From assembly GCA_963705525.1 (NCBI GenBank), contig CAVPJW010000005.1, forward strand, positions 112,911 through 176,910: 64,000 nucleotides of DNA. The letters run 5' to 3'. This DNA comes from CAVPJW01 sp963705525. Lineage in GTDB: Bacteria > Acidobacteriota > Vicinamibacteria > Vicinamibacterales > CAVPJW01. Positions 1 through 10,256 of this stretch are shown piece after piece. Below the pieces are notes generated by a model. The model searched no databases. It worked only from the letters and a program-made list of their open reading frames with translations, and was not told the DNA's origin. The first letter of the stretch is position 1. Each line of letters starts with the position of its first letter. The translations under genes and the position numbers were made by a program.

Positions 1-1
1 G

Positions 2-745
2 CAGGGACCCGCTGGACCGGCAGGCGCAACCGGTGCGATTGGACCAGCAGGACCGATCGGAAGCCGGCGCAAGGCGCGATTGGACCACGGGACCCGCGGG
101 TGCCAACGGGATGGACCAGTGGATCCGCAAGGACCCACCGGGCCGGCTGGCGCAACTGGAGCCATTGGACCACAGGGCCCGCAGGCGCCGGACCGGCGCG
201 ATTGGTCCGGCAGGACCAGCCGGACCCGCAGGATCAGCCGGGCCGACTGGTGCCACCGGCGCGATCGGCCCGCGGGACCGATGGGTGCGACGGGTGCGAC
301 GGGTGCGACCGGCGCTATGGGTGCCATGGGGCCGCAGGGTCCAGCGGGACCGAGCAATTTCATCATCGGTGGCGGAACGAACCTCGCCAACCTGGCGACC
401 GGCGCCGTACGTTACGTGCCGATGTTCGATGCATCGCGATCGGCCACCGAGAGCGATGTGCAGACGGCCATCCCGCTCGCCGGCACGCTCTCGAAGCTCT
501 ACATCCACTTGAACGGCGCGCCTGGCGCTGCCGCGTCGAACCGGTCTTACACTTTCGTCGTGCGTGTGGCGGGAGCGGATTCGACTGTGACGTGCACGAT
601 CCTCGAGACCGCGACCGCGTGCTCGGATACGACGCATACGGCCACGTTCGCCGCCGGAGATCTCATCTCGATCAAGGTCACACCCAGCGGGACCGCACCC
701 GCTGCTGGCGCGATGACGTGGACTGCCGTATTCAGCCAGCAATAG
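2..745 (+). CDS. Collagen-like Gly-X-Y repeat protein, C-terminal part, frame-disrupted
   Basis: The 5' end lies outside the window. About 115 codons of Gly-X-Y triplets (GPAGPAGATGAIGP type) are followed by a non-repetitive C-terminal domain of about 130 residues, from 'GPSNFII' to a TAG at 743-745. Bacterial collagen-like proteins are usually exported or surface-displayed; the C-terminal domain probably drives trimerisation, which is inference. The Gly-X-Y register changes frame several times: frame 2 at 2-62, frame 3 near 63-71, frame 1 at 73-90, frame 3 at 90-115, frame 2 at 125-192, frame 3 at 192-280, then frame 2 to the stop. The net frame is restored, so the globular domain is intact. 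Assembly or sequencing errors in a repeat are the simplest reading, decay the alternative. Confidence 0.7.
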   Translation, partial: QGPAGPAGATGAIGPAGPIGSRRKARLDHGTRGCQRDGPVDPQGPTGPAGATGAIGPQGPQAPDRRDWSGRTSRTRRISRADWCHRRDRPAGPMGATGATGATGAMGAMGPQGPAGPSNFIIGGGTNLANLATGAVRYVPMFDASRSATESDVQTAIPLAGTLSKLYIHLNGAPGAAASNRSYTFVVRVAGADSTVTCTILETATACSDTTHTATFAAGDLISIKVTPSGTAPAAGAMTWTAVFSQQ

Positions 746-748
746 CGA

Positions 749-778
749 CTGACGCGTTTCGGATCCCTCCCGTATAAT
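749..778 (+). promoter_or_regulatory. Sigma-70-like promoter of the exonuclease III gene
   Basis: A perfect TATAAT lies at 773-778, preceded after 18 bases by CTGACG (749-754), a 4/6 match to the -35 consensus. The GTG start at 788 is only 9 bases past the -10 box. Transcription would therefore start within a few bases of the start codon, giving a leaderless or nearly leaderless mRNA, and no ribosome-binding site is visible. Confidence 0.55.
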
Positions 779-787
779 TCGCCCGTC

Positions 788-1555
788 GTGATCGTCGCCA
801 CGTGGAACGTGAACGGCATTCGTGCGCGGCACGCCGAGGTGGAGGCGTGGATCGCGCGCGAGAGGCCCGATGTCGTGTGCCTGCAGGAGATCAAGATTCC
901 ATCGGCGCAGGTGCCGATGCTGTGGGATCTCGAAGACTACTGGTGTTACTGGCACGGCGAGCGCGGCTACTCCGGCGTCGCGTTGCATGTTCGACGCGAT
1001 TTCGCACGGGACAAGCCGACGTTCCTGCATCCTGATTTCGACTACGAAGGGCGAATGGTCGCGGCCACCATGGGAACACTGGTCGTGGCGTCGGTGTACG
1101 TTCCGAACGGCGGCAAGGACTTTCCCGGCAAGATGCGATTCCTGGAGTCGCTCGTGTCATACGCGGCGGCCCAACATGCCGCCGGACGCCAGCTCGTGCT
1201 GTGTGGGGACTTGAACGTGGCACGAGCGGACATCGACGTGCACCCGAAGGAGCGAAAGCCGCGCGCCATCGGACAGCTTCCCGAGGAGCGCGCGCTGTTC
1301 GCGCGGGTGCTCGATCAGGGCCTCATCGATCTCGGGCGCACGCTCGATCCCGACAACGACGGGCTCTTCACCTGGTGGGCGCCCTGGCGCAATCTCCGCC
1401 AACGAAACATCGGCTGGCGCATCGACTACGTCCTGGCCACAACCGCCATCGCGCGCCGTGCGACGCGATGTCAGGTCCAGGCGGACGTGGGGACGAGCGA
1501 TCACGCGCCCGTCATCGCGGAGTTCGATCCGAGCCCTGCCACTCCATCAACCTGA
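788..1555 (+). CDS. xth: Exodeoxyribonuclease III (AP endonuclease family)
   Basis: 255 residues, the usual length for ExoIII. This Mg-dependent enzyme cuts DNA at abasic sites and degrades 3' ends in base-excision repair. Visible family motifs are 'TWNVNGIRAR' at residues 5-14, 'LQEIK' near 35 with the metal-binding Glu, 'GDLNVA' in the middle with the active-site Asp and Asn, and 'GTSDHAPV' near the C-terminus with the catalytic His. The GTG start is chosen because the protein begins directly with the first beta strand (MIVATWNVN). It is transcribed alone and faces the amidase gene tail to tail with a 23-base gap. Confidence 0.93.
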   Translation: MIVATWNVNGIRARHAEVEAWIARERPDVVCLQEIKIPSAQVPMLWDLEDYWCYWHGERGYSGVALHVRRDFARDKPTFLHPDFDYEGRMVAATMGTLVVASVYVPNGGKDFPGKMRFLESLVSYAAAQHAAGRQLVLCGDLNVARADIDVHPKERKPRAIGQLPEERALFARVLDQGLIDLGRTLDPDNDGLFTWWAPWRNLRQRNIGWRIDYVLATTAIARRATRCQVQADVGTSDHAPVIAEFDPSPATPST

Positions 1556-1578
1556 CGGGCGGCGCTTCCCGTTCGCGG

Positions 1579-3261
1579 TCAGCTCTCGAGATTGACGGTC
1601 GGCAGGAATCGAGGAGGCCGGCGATGCCGCGTCGCCTGTTCGAAGGCGTACGCGAGCCTGATGAGAACGGGTTCTGAAAATGCCAGCCCCATGAACGATA
1701 TGCCGACCGGCAGCCCGCGGACGAAGCCTGCCGGCACGGTCACGTGCGGGTAACCCGCCACGGCCGGGAGCGTCGAGCTTCCCCCCGATCCGTGATCCCC
1801 GTTGACCAGATCGATCAGCGATGGCGGCGCGTCGGTGGGGGCCACCAGCGCGTCGAGGCGGTGTCGTTCGATGACGGCATCGATTCCCATTTCGCGCGAC
1901 AGCCGGTTATTGCGAGCGAGCGCGGCACGATAGGCAGCCGTCGTGAGCGGCCCTTTCTTCTCGGCCATCACGAGGATTTCCTGTCCGAAGAATGGCATCT
2001 CCCGAGCGCGCTCGGCGTCGTTGAACGCGATCACGTCCTTGAGTGCGTGCACGCGGGCGTTCGAACCCAGAGCGCCCAGATACTTGTTCAGACCGGCCTT
2101 GAACTCGTAGAGGAGCACTTCGAATTCACCGGTGTTCGGGGATCCCGCATTCAAGGCTTCGATCGTCGTGATGTTCGCAGGATCGATGATGATGGCCCCC
2201 TGGCGGGCCATCTCGGCGATCGCATCGTTGACGAGCGCATCGGCGCCCGGGCTGTAGCCGAAGAGCTTGTCGCGCACGACACCGATGCGCGCGCCCTTGA
2301 GACCGCCGGGATCGAGAGATGTGGTGTAGTCGATGCCGGTTCTTCCCGCGGCGCGCGCGCTCGCGCGATCGTTGGGATCGACGCCCACGATGGCGGTCAG
2401 CAGGGCCGCCGCATCCGCAACACTGCGTGCCATCGGGCCCGCCGTGTCCTGGCTGTGCGCGATGGGGATGATGCCGGCGCGGCTCACGAGCCCGAGGGTT
2501 GGCTTGATGCCGACGAGCGAGCTGTGCGACGAGGGCGACACAATCGATCCGTCGGTCTCGGTGCCAATCGCCGCGGCGCAGAAACTGGCCGCGGTGGCGC
2601 CGCCGGATCCCGAGCTGGATCCAGATGGATTGCGATCGAGCGCGTACGGATTGAGCGCCTGGCCGCCGCGCCCGCTCCATCCGCTCGTCGAATGGGTCGA
2701 GCGGAAATTCGCCCATTCGCTCATGTTGGTCTTGCCGAGGATGATTGCTCCGGCTTGCCGCAGCCTCGCGACCAGGAAGGCATCCTTCTGGGCGATCGAA
2801 CCCTCGAGGGCAAGGGATCCCGCCGTCGTGGTCATGCGGTCGGCCGTGTCGATGTTGTCCTTGATCAGGATCGGCATGCCGTGCAGCGGACCGCGGGGAC
2901 CTTTCGACTTGCGCTCGGCATCGAGCGTGTCGGCTATGGCAAGCGCGTCTGGATTGATCTCGAGCACCTGCCGGACCGATGGCCCGCGGCGGTCCATGGC
3001 GTCGATGCGGGCCATGTATTTCTCCACGAGAGACCGGCAGGAATCCTGTCCGGAGGCAAGCCGCTTCTGCAATTCCGCGATGGAGAGTTCCTCGAGATCG
3101 AAATTCGCCGCGTCCACGCGCGCCGTGCCGCGATCAGCCAGCACACCAACGGGCCAGGCGCGCCCGGACACGACGACACCAGCCAGCGCGCCGCGACACA
3201 TGAAGTCCCGGCGTCCGATGCGACTCCCAGGATTCCGTCCGTGCGATCGTCCTGACGACAT
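1579..3261 (-). CDS. Secreted amidase (amidase-signature family, TAT signal)
   Basis: 560 residues. The amidase-signature fold hydrolyses amide bonds with a Ser-cisSer-Lys triad. Candidate residues are Lys134 in 'PILIKDNIDT', a serine in 'GSSSGSG' at 214-220 (probably Ser215), and Ser239 in 'TETDGSIVSP'. The N-terminus has a twin-arginine motif, 'GRRDFMCRG', followed by a hydrophobic stretch, so folded export is likely. The last part of the signature departs from the usual GTDTGGSIRxP: it reads GTETDGSIVSP, which I associate with a GatA-unrelated exported subgroup. A GGGAG ribosome site lies 5 bases before the ATG. The substrate is unknown. The next gene downstream, a dipeptidase, suggests a role in peptide or amide scavenging. 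Confidence 0.88.
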   Translation of the reverse strand: MSSGRSHGRNPGSRIGRRDFMCRGALAGVVVSGRAWPVGVLADRGTARVDAANFDLEELSIAELQKRLASGQDSCRSLVEKYMARIDAMDRRGPSVRQVLEINPDALAIADTLDAERKSKGPRGPLHGMPILIKDNIDTADRMTTTAGSLALEGSIAQKDAFLVARLRQAGAIILGKTNMSEWANFRSTHSTSGWSGRGGQALNPYALDRNPSGSSSGSGGATAASFCAAAIGTETDGSIVSPSSHSSLVGIKPTLGLVSRAGIIPIAHSQDTAGPMARSVADAAALLTAIVGVDPNDRASARAAGRTGIDYTTSLDPGGLKGARIGVVRDKLFGYSPGADALVNDAIAEMARQGAIIIDPANITTIEALNAGSPNTGEFEVLLYEFKAGLNKYLGALGSNARVHALKDVIAFNDAERAREMPFFGQEILVMAEKKGPLTTAAYRAALARNNRLSREMGIDAVIERHRLDALVAPTDAPPSLIDLVNGDHGSGGSSTLPAVAGYPHVTVPAGFVRGLPVGISFMGLAFSEPVLIRLAYAFEQATRHRRPPRFLPTVNLES

Positions 3262-3273
3262 TGCGCTCCCCCG

Positions 3274-4522
<1,249 letters not shown>

Positions 4523-4544
4523 AATGTGTGACCTCACTTCTTCG

Positions 4545-4578
4545 ATGTAAGAGCTAAGAGCTAAGAACTTCGAGGTTC
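4545..4578. repeat. Short-period intergenic repeat (AGAGCTA / AAGAACC type)
   Basis: The gap between the dipeptidase start and the upstream S9 peptidase stop holds tandem 'AAGAGCTAAGAGCTAAGAACT' -like units and an inverted pair AAGAACCTC/GAGGTTCTT. Read in the direction of the dipeptidase gene it contains TTAAGAACC, the same core as the repeats at 23516, 25264 and 44245. No gene or terminator is apparent. Confidence 0.5.
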
Positions 4579-6747
4579 TTAATTCGATCCCGTCCGCGCC
4601 GGCTTGAACACCTTATCGAAATAGGTGGCGACCGCCTCGTTCACGCGAACCCACGACCGGTACAGCAGAAAATCGTGGATGTCGTCGGGAATGACGATCT
4701 CCTCGTACGTGACGCCGGCCTTGCTCAGCCGCCGCGCCAAATCCACCGTTTGCTGAAAGTTTACGTTGCGGTCGTCATCGGCATGAATCAGGAGCACGGG
4801 CGAGCGCCACGTGGCGATCGCCGCGTTCGGCGAGGACTCCCAGGCGACCTTCTCGACTTCTTTGGCATCCGATTCTGTCAGGCCAGACCTGAGCGGGGCG
4901 TCAACGAGCGCTCCGTAGTCCGGCACGGACCAGTCGTGCACGCCATGGATGTCAACGCCCGCGGCAAAGACGTCAGAGTTGCGCGCAAGCGCCAGCGCGG
5001 TCAGATACCCGCCGTACGATCCGCCCCAGATGCCGATCCTCTTCGCATCCACATCGGATCGACCTTGAAGGTACCGGCCGGCCGCCAGAACGTCCTGATA
5101 CTCGGCGGCGCCACGGGGGCCCGCGTTGGGTGGGCGGTGAAAAGCATGCCCGTAGCCAATTCCAAGCCTGTAGTTGACGGAGAGCACGATGAAGCCACGG
5201 CTGGCCAGATATTGGTTCATCGCGTACGCGTTGGCGTAATAGAACATGTAATGCCAGCCGAGCAGCATCTGACGTGGCGGTCCACCGTGGACGAAGATGA
5301 TGGCAGGCTTCTTGTCGCTACCGCCCGGCGGCTTGAAGAGTTGACAGTGGACATCGAGACCATCTGGACTCTTCACAATCACCGGCTCGGGCATCTGAAG
5401 AGATGCAGCGGGAAAGTCCGACGGCAGGCTCGAATCCGCAATCGATCGCGCAGCTCCACCGCCGAGAGCTACGACTGACGGCAGAATCGGACGCTGCGCG
5501 GTGCCACCCGCGAAGAACACGGTGGCGCCATCGCCGGTCACGACGGGCATGTAGTCGAGACTCTGTCCGCTGGTCAACGCCGACGGTGTCGCGGCACCCA
5601 CCGGCACCTTGAAGAGGTGCCGTCGATCGATGTCATGCACGTCCGACCCAGCGTTGGCGTTGTAGACAATGGTTTGTCGATCGGGACTCATGGTCACGTA
5701 CTCAACCATAGAGTTGCCCGGCGTCAGGAGCAGCGCGTCTCCTCCTGCCGCCGGCACGGAGTAGAGGTGGGGCCACCCGTCCATGTCCGACAGAAAGACA
5801 ATGCGGTCGCCGGCGCCCCAGTTCAGATTGGCCTCGCCGAGCGTCTGCGGAAAGGAGCCGAAGAGCGTCGCCGGGCTTGACCAGACTTGCCTGGCCGCGC
5901 CGCTGCCGACGTCGGCGATCCAAATCGCCCATGGGTCGGGATGCTGCTCGAGCGGTTTTTCAATCGCCGAACCGACACCTGGACGACGGACGAAGGCAAT
6001 CTGCCGGCCGTTGGGCGACCAGCGCGGACTGGTGTCGCGCGACGTGGACGTCGCAAGAAAGCGCAGCGGCGCGTCGGCGCCCGTATAGACGCCGATGAAG
6101 CTGTGATCCTGGCGATTCGACACGAAGGCGAGCGACTGGCCATCGGGCGACCAGACCGGCGATTCGCTGTCGCCCTTGGCGAAGAACAGTCTTTCGGCCG
6201 GCTTGCTCCCGTCGATCGGGACGATCCAGATCGCCTTGTCTTTGATGAAGGCCACGCGATCGCCGGCAGGCGAAATCACCGGCGCGTCGCCGTCGCCGAG
6301 GAGTCGCGGCGATCCGCCGGAGGTCTGGATCGAAAACACCTGCATCACGGGCTGCTTGACGCTCCCGTCCGGATTCGGCATCAGATCACCCCTGGCGGCC
6401 CAGTTCGCCCCGTGATCACCGCCCCGTACGTAGACCAGCATCGAACCATCGTTCGACAATCCCAGATTCGTCAGCTCCTGCCCATCGTCCGCCTTCGACT
6501 CCGTAAGGCGCTTCGGTCGAAAGCCCGGGCCCTCGGCGAAATAGATGTTGCGCGCGCCGCGCTCGAAAAACGTCCACGCGACTCGCGAACCCGTGGCCGA
6601 GGCGACCAGCTCGGTTGGGAATGGATAGCCGAGGATGCTGGCGAGCGTATAGCCGCTGTTCTGCGCGACCAGTCGCCCCGTCGCGCTCGGTGACAACAGG
6701 CAAACCGCGACGAGTGCTGCAGCCTGCTGCTTTACGTTCAGCTTCAT
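4579..6747 (-). CDS. Exported S9 family prolyl oligopeptidase-like serine peptidase
   Basis: 722 residues from the ATG at 6747, chosen because a GGAGGG site lies 8 bases upstream and a signal peptide follows (MKLNVKQQAAALVAV). Residues of roughly 50-440 carry WD/TolB-like beta-propeller repeats ('SPDGQSLAFVSNRQD', 'SPNGRQIAFV'). The C-terminal alpha/beta hydrolase domain has the triad Ser577 ('GGSYGGY'), Asp659 ('HADDDRNV') and His691 ('DDIHDFL'). The propeller is known in the family to restrict access to short peptides. The gene lies 45 bases after the next upstream hydrolase and is probably co-transcribed with it, as part of a run of exported hydrolases. Confidence 0.92.
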   Translation of the reverse strand: MKLNVKQQAAALVAVCLLSPSATGRLVAQNSGYTLASILGYPFPTELVASATGSRVAWTFFERGARNIYFAEGPGFRPKRLTESKADDGQELTNLGLSNDGSMLVYVRGGDHGANWAARGDLMPNPDGSVKQPVMQVFSIQTSGGSPRLLGDGDAPVISPAGDRVAFIKDKAIWIVPIDGSKPAERLFFAKGDSESPVWSPDGQSLAFVSNRQDHSFIGVYTGADAPLRFLATSTSRDTSPRWSPNGRQIAFVRRPGVGSAIEKPLEQHPDPWAIWIADVGSGAARQVWSSPATLFGSFPQTLGEANLNWGAGDRIVFLSDMDGWPHLYSVPAAGGDALLLTPGNSMVEYVTMSPDRQTIVYNANAGSDVHDIDRRHLFKVPVGAATPSALTSGQSLDYMPVVTGDGATVFFAGGTAQRPILPSVVALGGGAARSIADSSLPSDFPAASLQMPEPVIVKSPDGLDVHCQLFKPPGGSDKKPAIIFVHGGPPRQMLLGWHYMFYYANAYAMNQYLASRGFIVLSVNYRLGIGYGHAFHRPPNAGPRGAAEYQDVLAAGRYLQGRSDVDAKRIGIWGGSYGGYLTALALARNSDVFAAGVDIHGVHDWSVPDYGALVDAPLRSGLTESDAKEVEKVAWESSPNAAIATWRSPVLLIHADDDRNVNFQQTVDLARRLSKAGVTYEEIVIPDDIHDFLLYRSWVRVNEAVATYFDKVFKPARTGSN

Positions 6748-6791
6748 GACGAACCCTCCGAGCCAGTCCAGCTCACCCGCTTGATTGGAAT

Positions 6792-8810
6792 TCACCGGCC
6801 CTGTGCAGTTGGCGCTGTGGCCGCTGTGGCCCAGTCAAAGTGCGCCGACGCCTGCGCAACAATTTCCGGCACATCCTGCGACAGAAGCAGACGTTCATCG
6901 ACAAGGCGACGAGCGGCGGCGGTGATCTTGCCGAGATAGTCGTCCTTGCTCGAATAGCGCTCGGCGATCGAGGGACGGCTGTCGCCTGTGCGTTCGCGAT
7001 CCGCCTTCGTTTTCGCGAGCGGAAAATACGAACCGATTTCGGTGGCCAGGCGATCAGGCGCGCCGATGCTCGGATCGCGATAATTCCAGCCCGTGTGCGT
7101 CGCCAGCGGCACGGAGACTTCCGGAAGCCGGACGCCCGCCTTGTCGTTGCCGCTCTCGTCTACCGAAGGGACGCGCCCGACGAAGGGCTTGCCGATGAGC
7201 GCCGGCTCATTCGTCACGACGCCCTTGCTCCACTCGGGGCCGAAATCCAGGTGGTAGGCCACGAGTCGCGGCGGCGGCAGCTTCACACCGGGAATCTTCG
7301 GCCAGATCGCCGTCTCCGCATCGACCAGCGTGCCGTCCGACAAGTGTGGATACCGGCTCTCGGGCGGCGCCACATCGTCAACAACCCACTTGTCCATGGC
7401 TTCGAACAGCGCGCGGACCACGGGACGGACGTCGATCGGATTCATCGCGGCTTGTCCCAGCAGATCGCCGAGATTCCGCTCGGTCGGCGGAAACGCTCCC
7501 GTGATATGAGGCGCCGACGAAATGAAATAGATGCGCGACGAGGCCGGCGGCGCGATGTCCTTCGTTCCCGTCGGATCGGTGTGCACGAGCGACCCGGCGC
7601 GATTGAAGTACTCCGAGTCTGTCAGAACGTGAAACAGCTTTGGCACCGTGTTCGTGCGTTCGGCTCGCGCAAGCAGACTGTCGGTGACTCCGGTCTCGGG
7701 ATCCGTTTCCGGGCCGTCAGTGAACGGGAACATGTCCACGGGGAACATGATGTTGAAGTGCTGGAGCGCATCGCGCGAGGCCTGACCGAATCGATGGTTG
7801 AACGATCCACGTCCCGCTCCCCCGACTTGATCGATCACACCGTCGAAGACCCGCTTGCCGCGTTCGTCCTGGTTGAATCCCTGATAGATGAAGTGCCGGA
7901 GATAGCGGCCGCTCTGGGACACACCCCACGCGAGGGCAAAGCGAATCTGTCCTTTCAGCGGGTTGTCGTCGGAAGTATCGCTCTTGAGGTAACTGACGAG
8001 ATCGCGCGCGCCCGCGAGACCGCATCCGAGGACTTTCGGATCGCGCGTCCGATAGACGACGTCGTAAATGCGCCCGGGTTCGAATCCTCCCGCGAGCGAC
8101 ACCGTCGAGTCGTCTACGAACCGCCAGCGCGCGCGTTCGATCACCGTCGGCGTATCCGTGGGCCGATCGCGAACGGTCATCTTGTGGTCAGGACTCGCCG
8201 GATCGATCACCGGATAGGCGCGATGACCGCGATCGGCGACCGATGCGGTGTCGGCTCGCGTGTTCAGAATGAAGTTGCCGCGAACAAGACCCGTGATCGG
8301 CGATCCGTGATCGGTCGCGACAGGCATCTCCATTCGCATCCGGCCGTCTGGCACATCCCACTGCCAGCCCATCCAGAGCAGCGAAAACCCGCGCGCCATG
8401 AGCGAGCCGTCTCCGAACTCGGCCTCGGTCGTGGGATCGGCAGAAGCCGTCGCCTTTTGAAAGACGGCTAGCATCGACTTGCCGCCGCGATTGCCAACTT
8501 CATAGAAGAGCTGCCCGTTGCCGCGCGCCGCATCGACCGGTTTGAGCAGAAAGAAGTCGGCTGTGAACTCCACCTCTCCGCGCGCGTTCCTGGGCGCCAG
8601 CGCCAGATCGACGATGATTTGATTGGGCTCGAGAGTGGGATCGAGCGCGAATTCCGCCTTTCCTATCAGTTTTTCGTAAGGCCCAGCGAGGCCGAACGGC
8701 TTGCCTCCGAGGACGACCTCCCGGCGGTCAATCTTGAGGCGGACGAGGCCCGCATCTGCGGCCGACACGAAGGTCAGCGCCATCACAACGCCGAGGGCAA
8801 ACGATTTCAT
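6792..8810 (-). CDS. Exported alpha/beta hydrolase domain-containing protein
   Basis: 672 residues from the ATG at 8810. GAGGAG lies about 8 bases upstream, and the protein opens with a signal peptide (MKSFALGVVMALTFVSAADAG). It resembles the large bacterial alpha/beta hydrolase-domain family of about 600-700 residues, whose substrates are mostly unknown. A nucleophile motif is visible in 'WGVSQSGRYLRHF', embedded in a long conserved block 'YQGFNQDERGKRVFDG'. Esterase or peptidase activity is family-level inference. It is the promoter-proximal gene of the minus-strand hydrolase run and diverges from pncB. Confidence 0.8.
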   Translation of the reverse strand: MKSFALGVVMALTFVSAADAGLVRLKIDRREVVLGGKPFGLAGPYEKLIGKAEFALDPTLEPNQIIVDLALAPRNARGEVEFTADFFLLKPVDAARGNGQLFYEVGNRGGKSMLAVFQKATASADPTTEAEFGDGSLMARGFSLLWMGWQWDVPDGRMRMEMPVATDHGSPITGLVRGNFILNTRADTASVADRGHRAYPVIDPASPDHKMTVRDRPTDTPTVIERARWRFVDDSTVSLAGGFEPGRIYDVVYRTRDPKVLGCGLAGARDLVSYLKSDTSDDNPLKGQIRFALAWGVSQSGRYLRHFIYQGFNQDERGKRVFDGVIDQVGGAGRGSFNHRFGQASRDALQHFNIMFPVDMFPFTDGPETDPETGVTDSLLARAERTNTVPKLFHVLTDSEYFNRAGSLVHTDPTGTKDIAPPASSRIYFISSAPHITGAFPPTERNLGDLLGQAAMNPIDVRPVVRALFEAMDKWVVDDVAPPESRYPHLSDGTLVDAETAIWPKIPGVKLPPPRLVAYHLDFGPEWSKGVVTNEPALIGKPFVGRVPSVDESGNDKAGVRLPEVSVPLATHTGWNYRDPSIGAPDRLATEIGSYFPLAKTKADRERTGDSRPSIAERYSSKDDYLGKITAAARRLVDERLLLSQDVPEIVAQASAHFDWATAATAPTAQGR

Positions 8811-8902
8811 GGCCGATCTCCTCAACCGACTCACGGTAGACTGAGCGACGTCGGAACCTAATCCCCAGTCAGGTGAATGTCAAGACACGAGCCAACGACA
8901 CC

Positions 8903-10252
8903 ATGAGACCGACAGCTCTCTCGACCGACCTCTACGAGCTCACGATGATCGCCGGGTACTTTGCGAGCGGCCTGAACGGACAGGCCACCTTCGAGCTGTT
9001 CGTACGGAGACTGCCCGATCGCCGCGCCTTCCTGCTGGCGGCCGGGCTCGAACAGGCGCTCGGCTATCTCGAAACGCTCGCGTTTGCGCCCGACGACATC
9101 GAGTTCCTGAGGGGCGTGCCGAACCTGCAGGGTGCGCCTGAAGAATACTTCACAAAGTACCTTCCGCAATTCCGGTTCACGGGCGACGTCTGGGCCGTCG
9201 ATGAGGGAACCCCGATTTACGCCGAAGAGCCTCTGCTTCGCGTCACGGCTCCGCTGCCGCAGGCCCAGCTCGTCGAGACGGCTCTGCTCTCCATCGTCAC
9301 GTTCCAGACCTCGATTGCCAGCAAGGCTGCCCGCATCGTCCACTCAGCGGGCGGGCGACCGGTGGCCGAGTTCGGCGCGCGCCGCGCTCATGGTCTCGAA
9401 GCAGCGCTCCACGCCGCCAGGGCGGCCTACCTCGCCGGGTGCGCGGGCACTTCGTACGTCGAGGCCGGTCGAAAGTTCGGCATCCCGCTTTTCGGCACGA
9501 TGGCGCATTCGTGGGTGCTGGCGTTTCCGGACGAGCAGCAGGCGTTTTCCCGGTATGCCGCGATCTATGGCGACCGCGCGGTCATGCTGCTCGACACCTA
9601 CGACACGCTTGAAGCGGTGAAGCGCCTCGCCGCGTCAAAGCTGCGGCCCACTGCCGTCAGGCTGGACAGCGGCGACGTCGTGCGGCTGAGCAAATCGGTG
9701 CGACAACTGCTCGACGCGTCGAACCTCGGTGACACGCGCATCTTCGTCACCGGCGAGCTCGACGAATATCGCGTCGCCGAAATCGTGCAGGCGGGCGCGC
9801 CGGTCGATGGATTTGGCGTTGGGACGGCGCTGACCACTGCGAGCGACTGGCCGGGGCTCGGCGGCGTCTACAAGCTGGTCGAGCTCGAGCGAGACGGCGT
9901 CAACGTGGGCGTCAGGAAGCTCAGCCCGGACAAAGGGACGCTGCCGGGACGAAAACAGGTCTGGCGGCGGCTGAGAGACGGCGCAGCGGTTGGAGACGTG
10001 CTGGCGCTCGACGACGAAGCCGCGCCAGCCGATGCGTATCCCCTGTTGAAAAAGGTCATGTCGCAGGGACGAAGAGTCGGCGCGCCGCCGACGCTCGAAC
10101 AGGCGCGATCGTCGAGCCAGGTGGAACTCGCACGGATGCCGCCGGACGTACTCGGCCTGTCGCGGCTGGGACGATACCGTGTGGAGCGCAGCCAGGCACT
10201 CAACCGCCTGCTCGCCTCGTCGCAGGGACCCGCTGCGAAACTGGAAACGTGA
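8903..10252 (+). CDS. pncB: Nicotinate phosphoribosyltransferase
   Basis: 449 residues from the ATG at 8903. An in-frame GTG at 8873 would add ten residues without similarity to the family. The enzyme joins nicotinate and PRPP to give nicotinate mononucleotide in NAD salvage. The N-terminus 'STDLYELTMIAGYF' and the later 'GTMAHSWVLAFPDE' and 'LDSGDVVRLSK' are typical of this family, including the phosphoribosyl-binding part. It is transcribed convergently with glnS: the two stop codons are only 4 bases apart. Confidence 0.92.
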   Translation: MRPTALSTDLYELTMIAGYFASGLNGQATFELFVRRLPDRRAFLLAAGLEQALGYLETLAFAPDDIEFLRGVPNLQGAPEEYFTKYLPQFRFTGDVWAVDEGTPIYAEEPLLRVTAPLPQAQLVETALLSIVTFQTSIASKAARIVHSAGGRPVAEFGARRAHGLEAALHAARAAYLAGCAGTSYVEAGRKFGIPLFGTMAHSWVLAFPDEQQAFSRYAAIYGDRAVMLLDTYDTLEAVKRLAASKLRPTAVRLDSGDVVRLSKSVRQLLDASNLGDTRIFVTGELDEYRVAEIVQAGAPVDGFGVGTALTTASDWPGLGGVYKLVELERDGVNVGVRKLSPDKGTLPGRKQVWRRLRDGAAVGDVLALDDEAAPADAYPLLKKVMSQGRRVGAPPTLEQARSSSQVELARMPPDVLGLSRLGRYRVERSQALNRLLASSQGPAAKLET

Positions 10253-10256
10253 CGCG

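Noticed and set aside
1744..3255. A 503-codon open frame antisense to the first amidase
   Set aside because: Same GC-driven shadow effect. The sense protein has an intact catalytic triad and export signal.
4545..4578. CRISPR-like array, suggested by repeated units at this and the other repeat loci
   Set aside because: Units are 7-9 bases and directly adjacent, without constant-length spacers. No cas genes are present.
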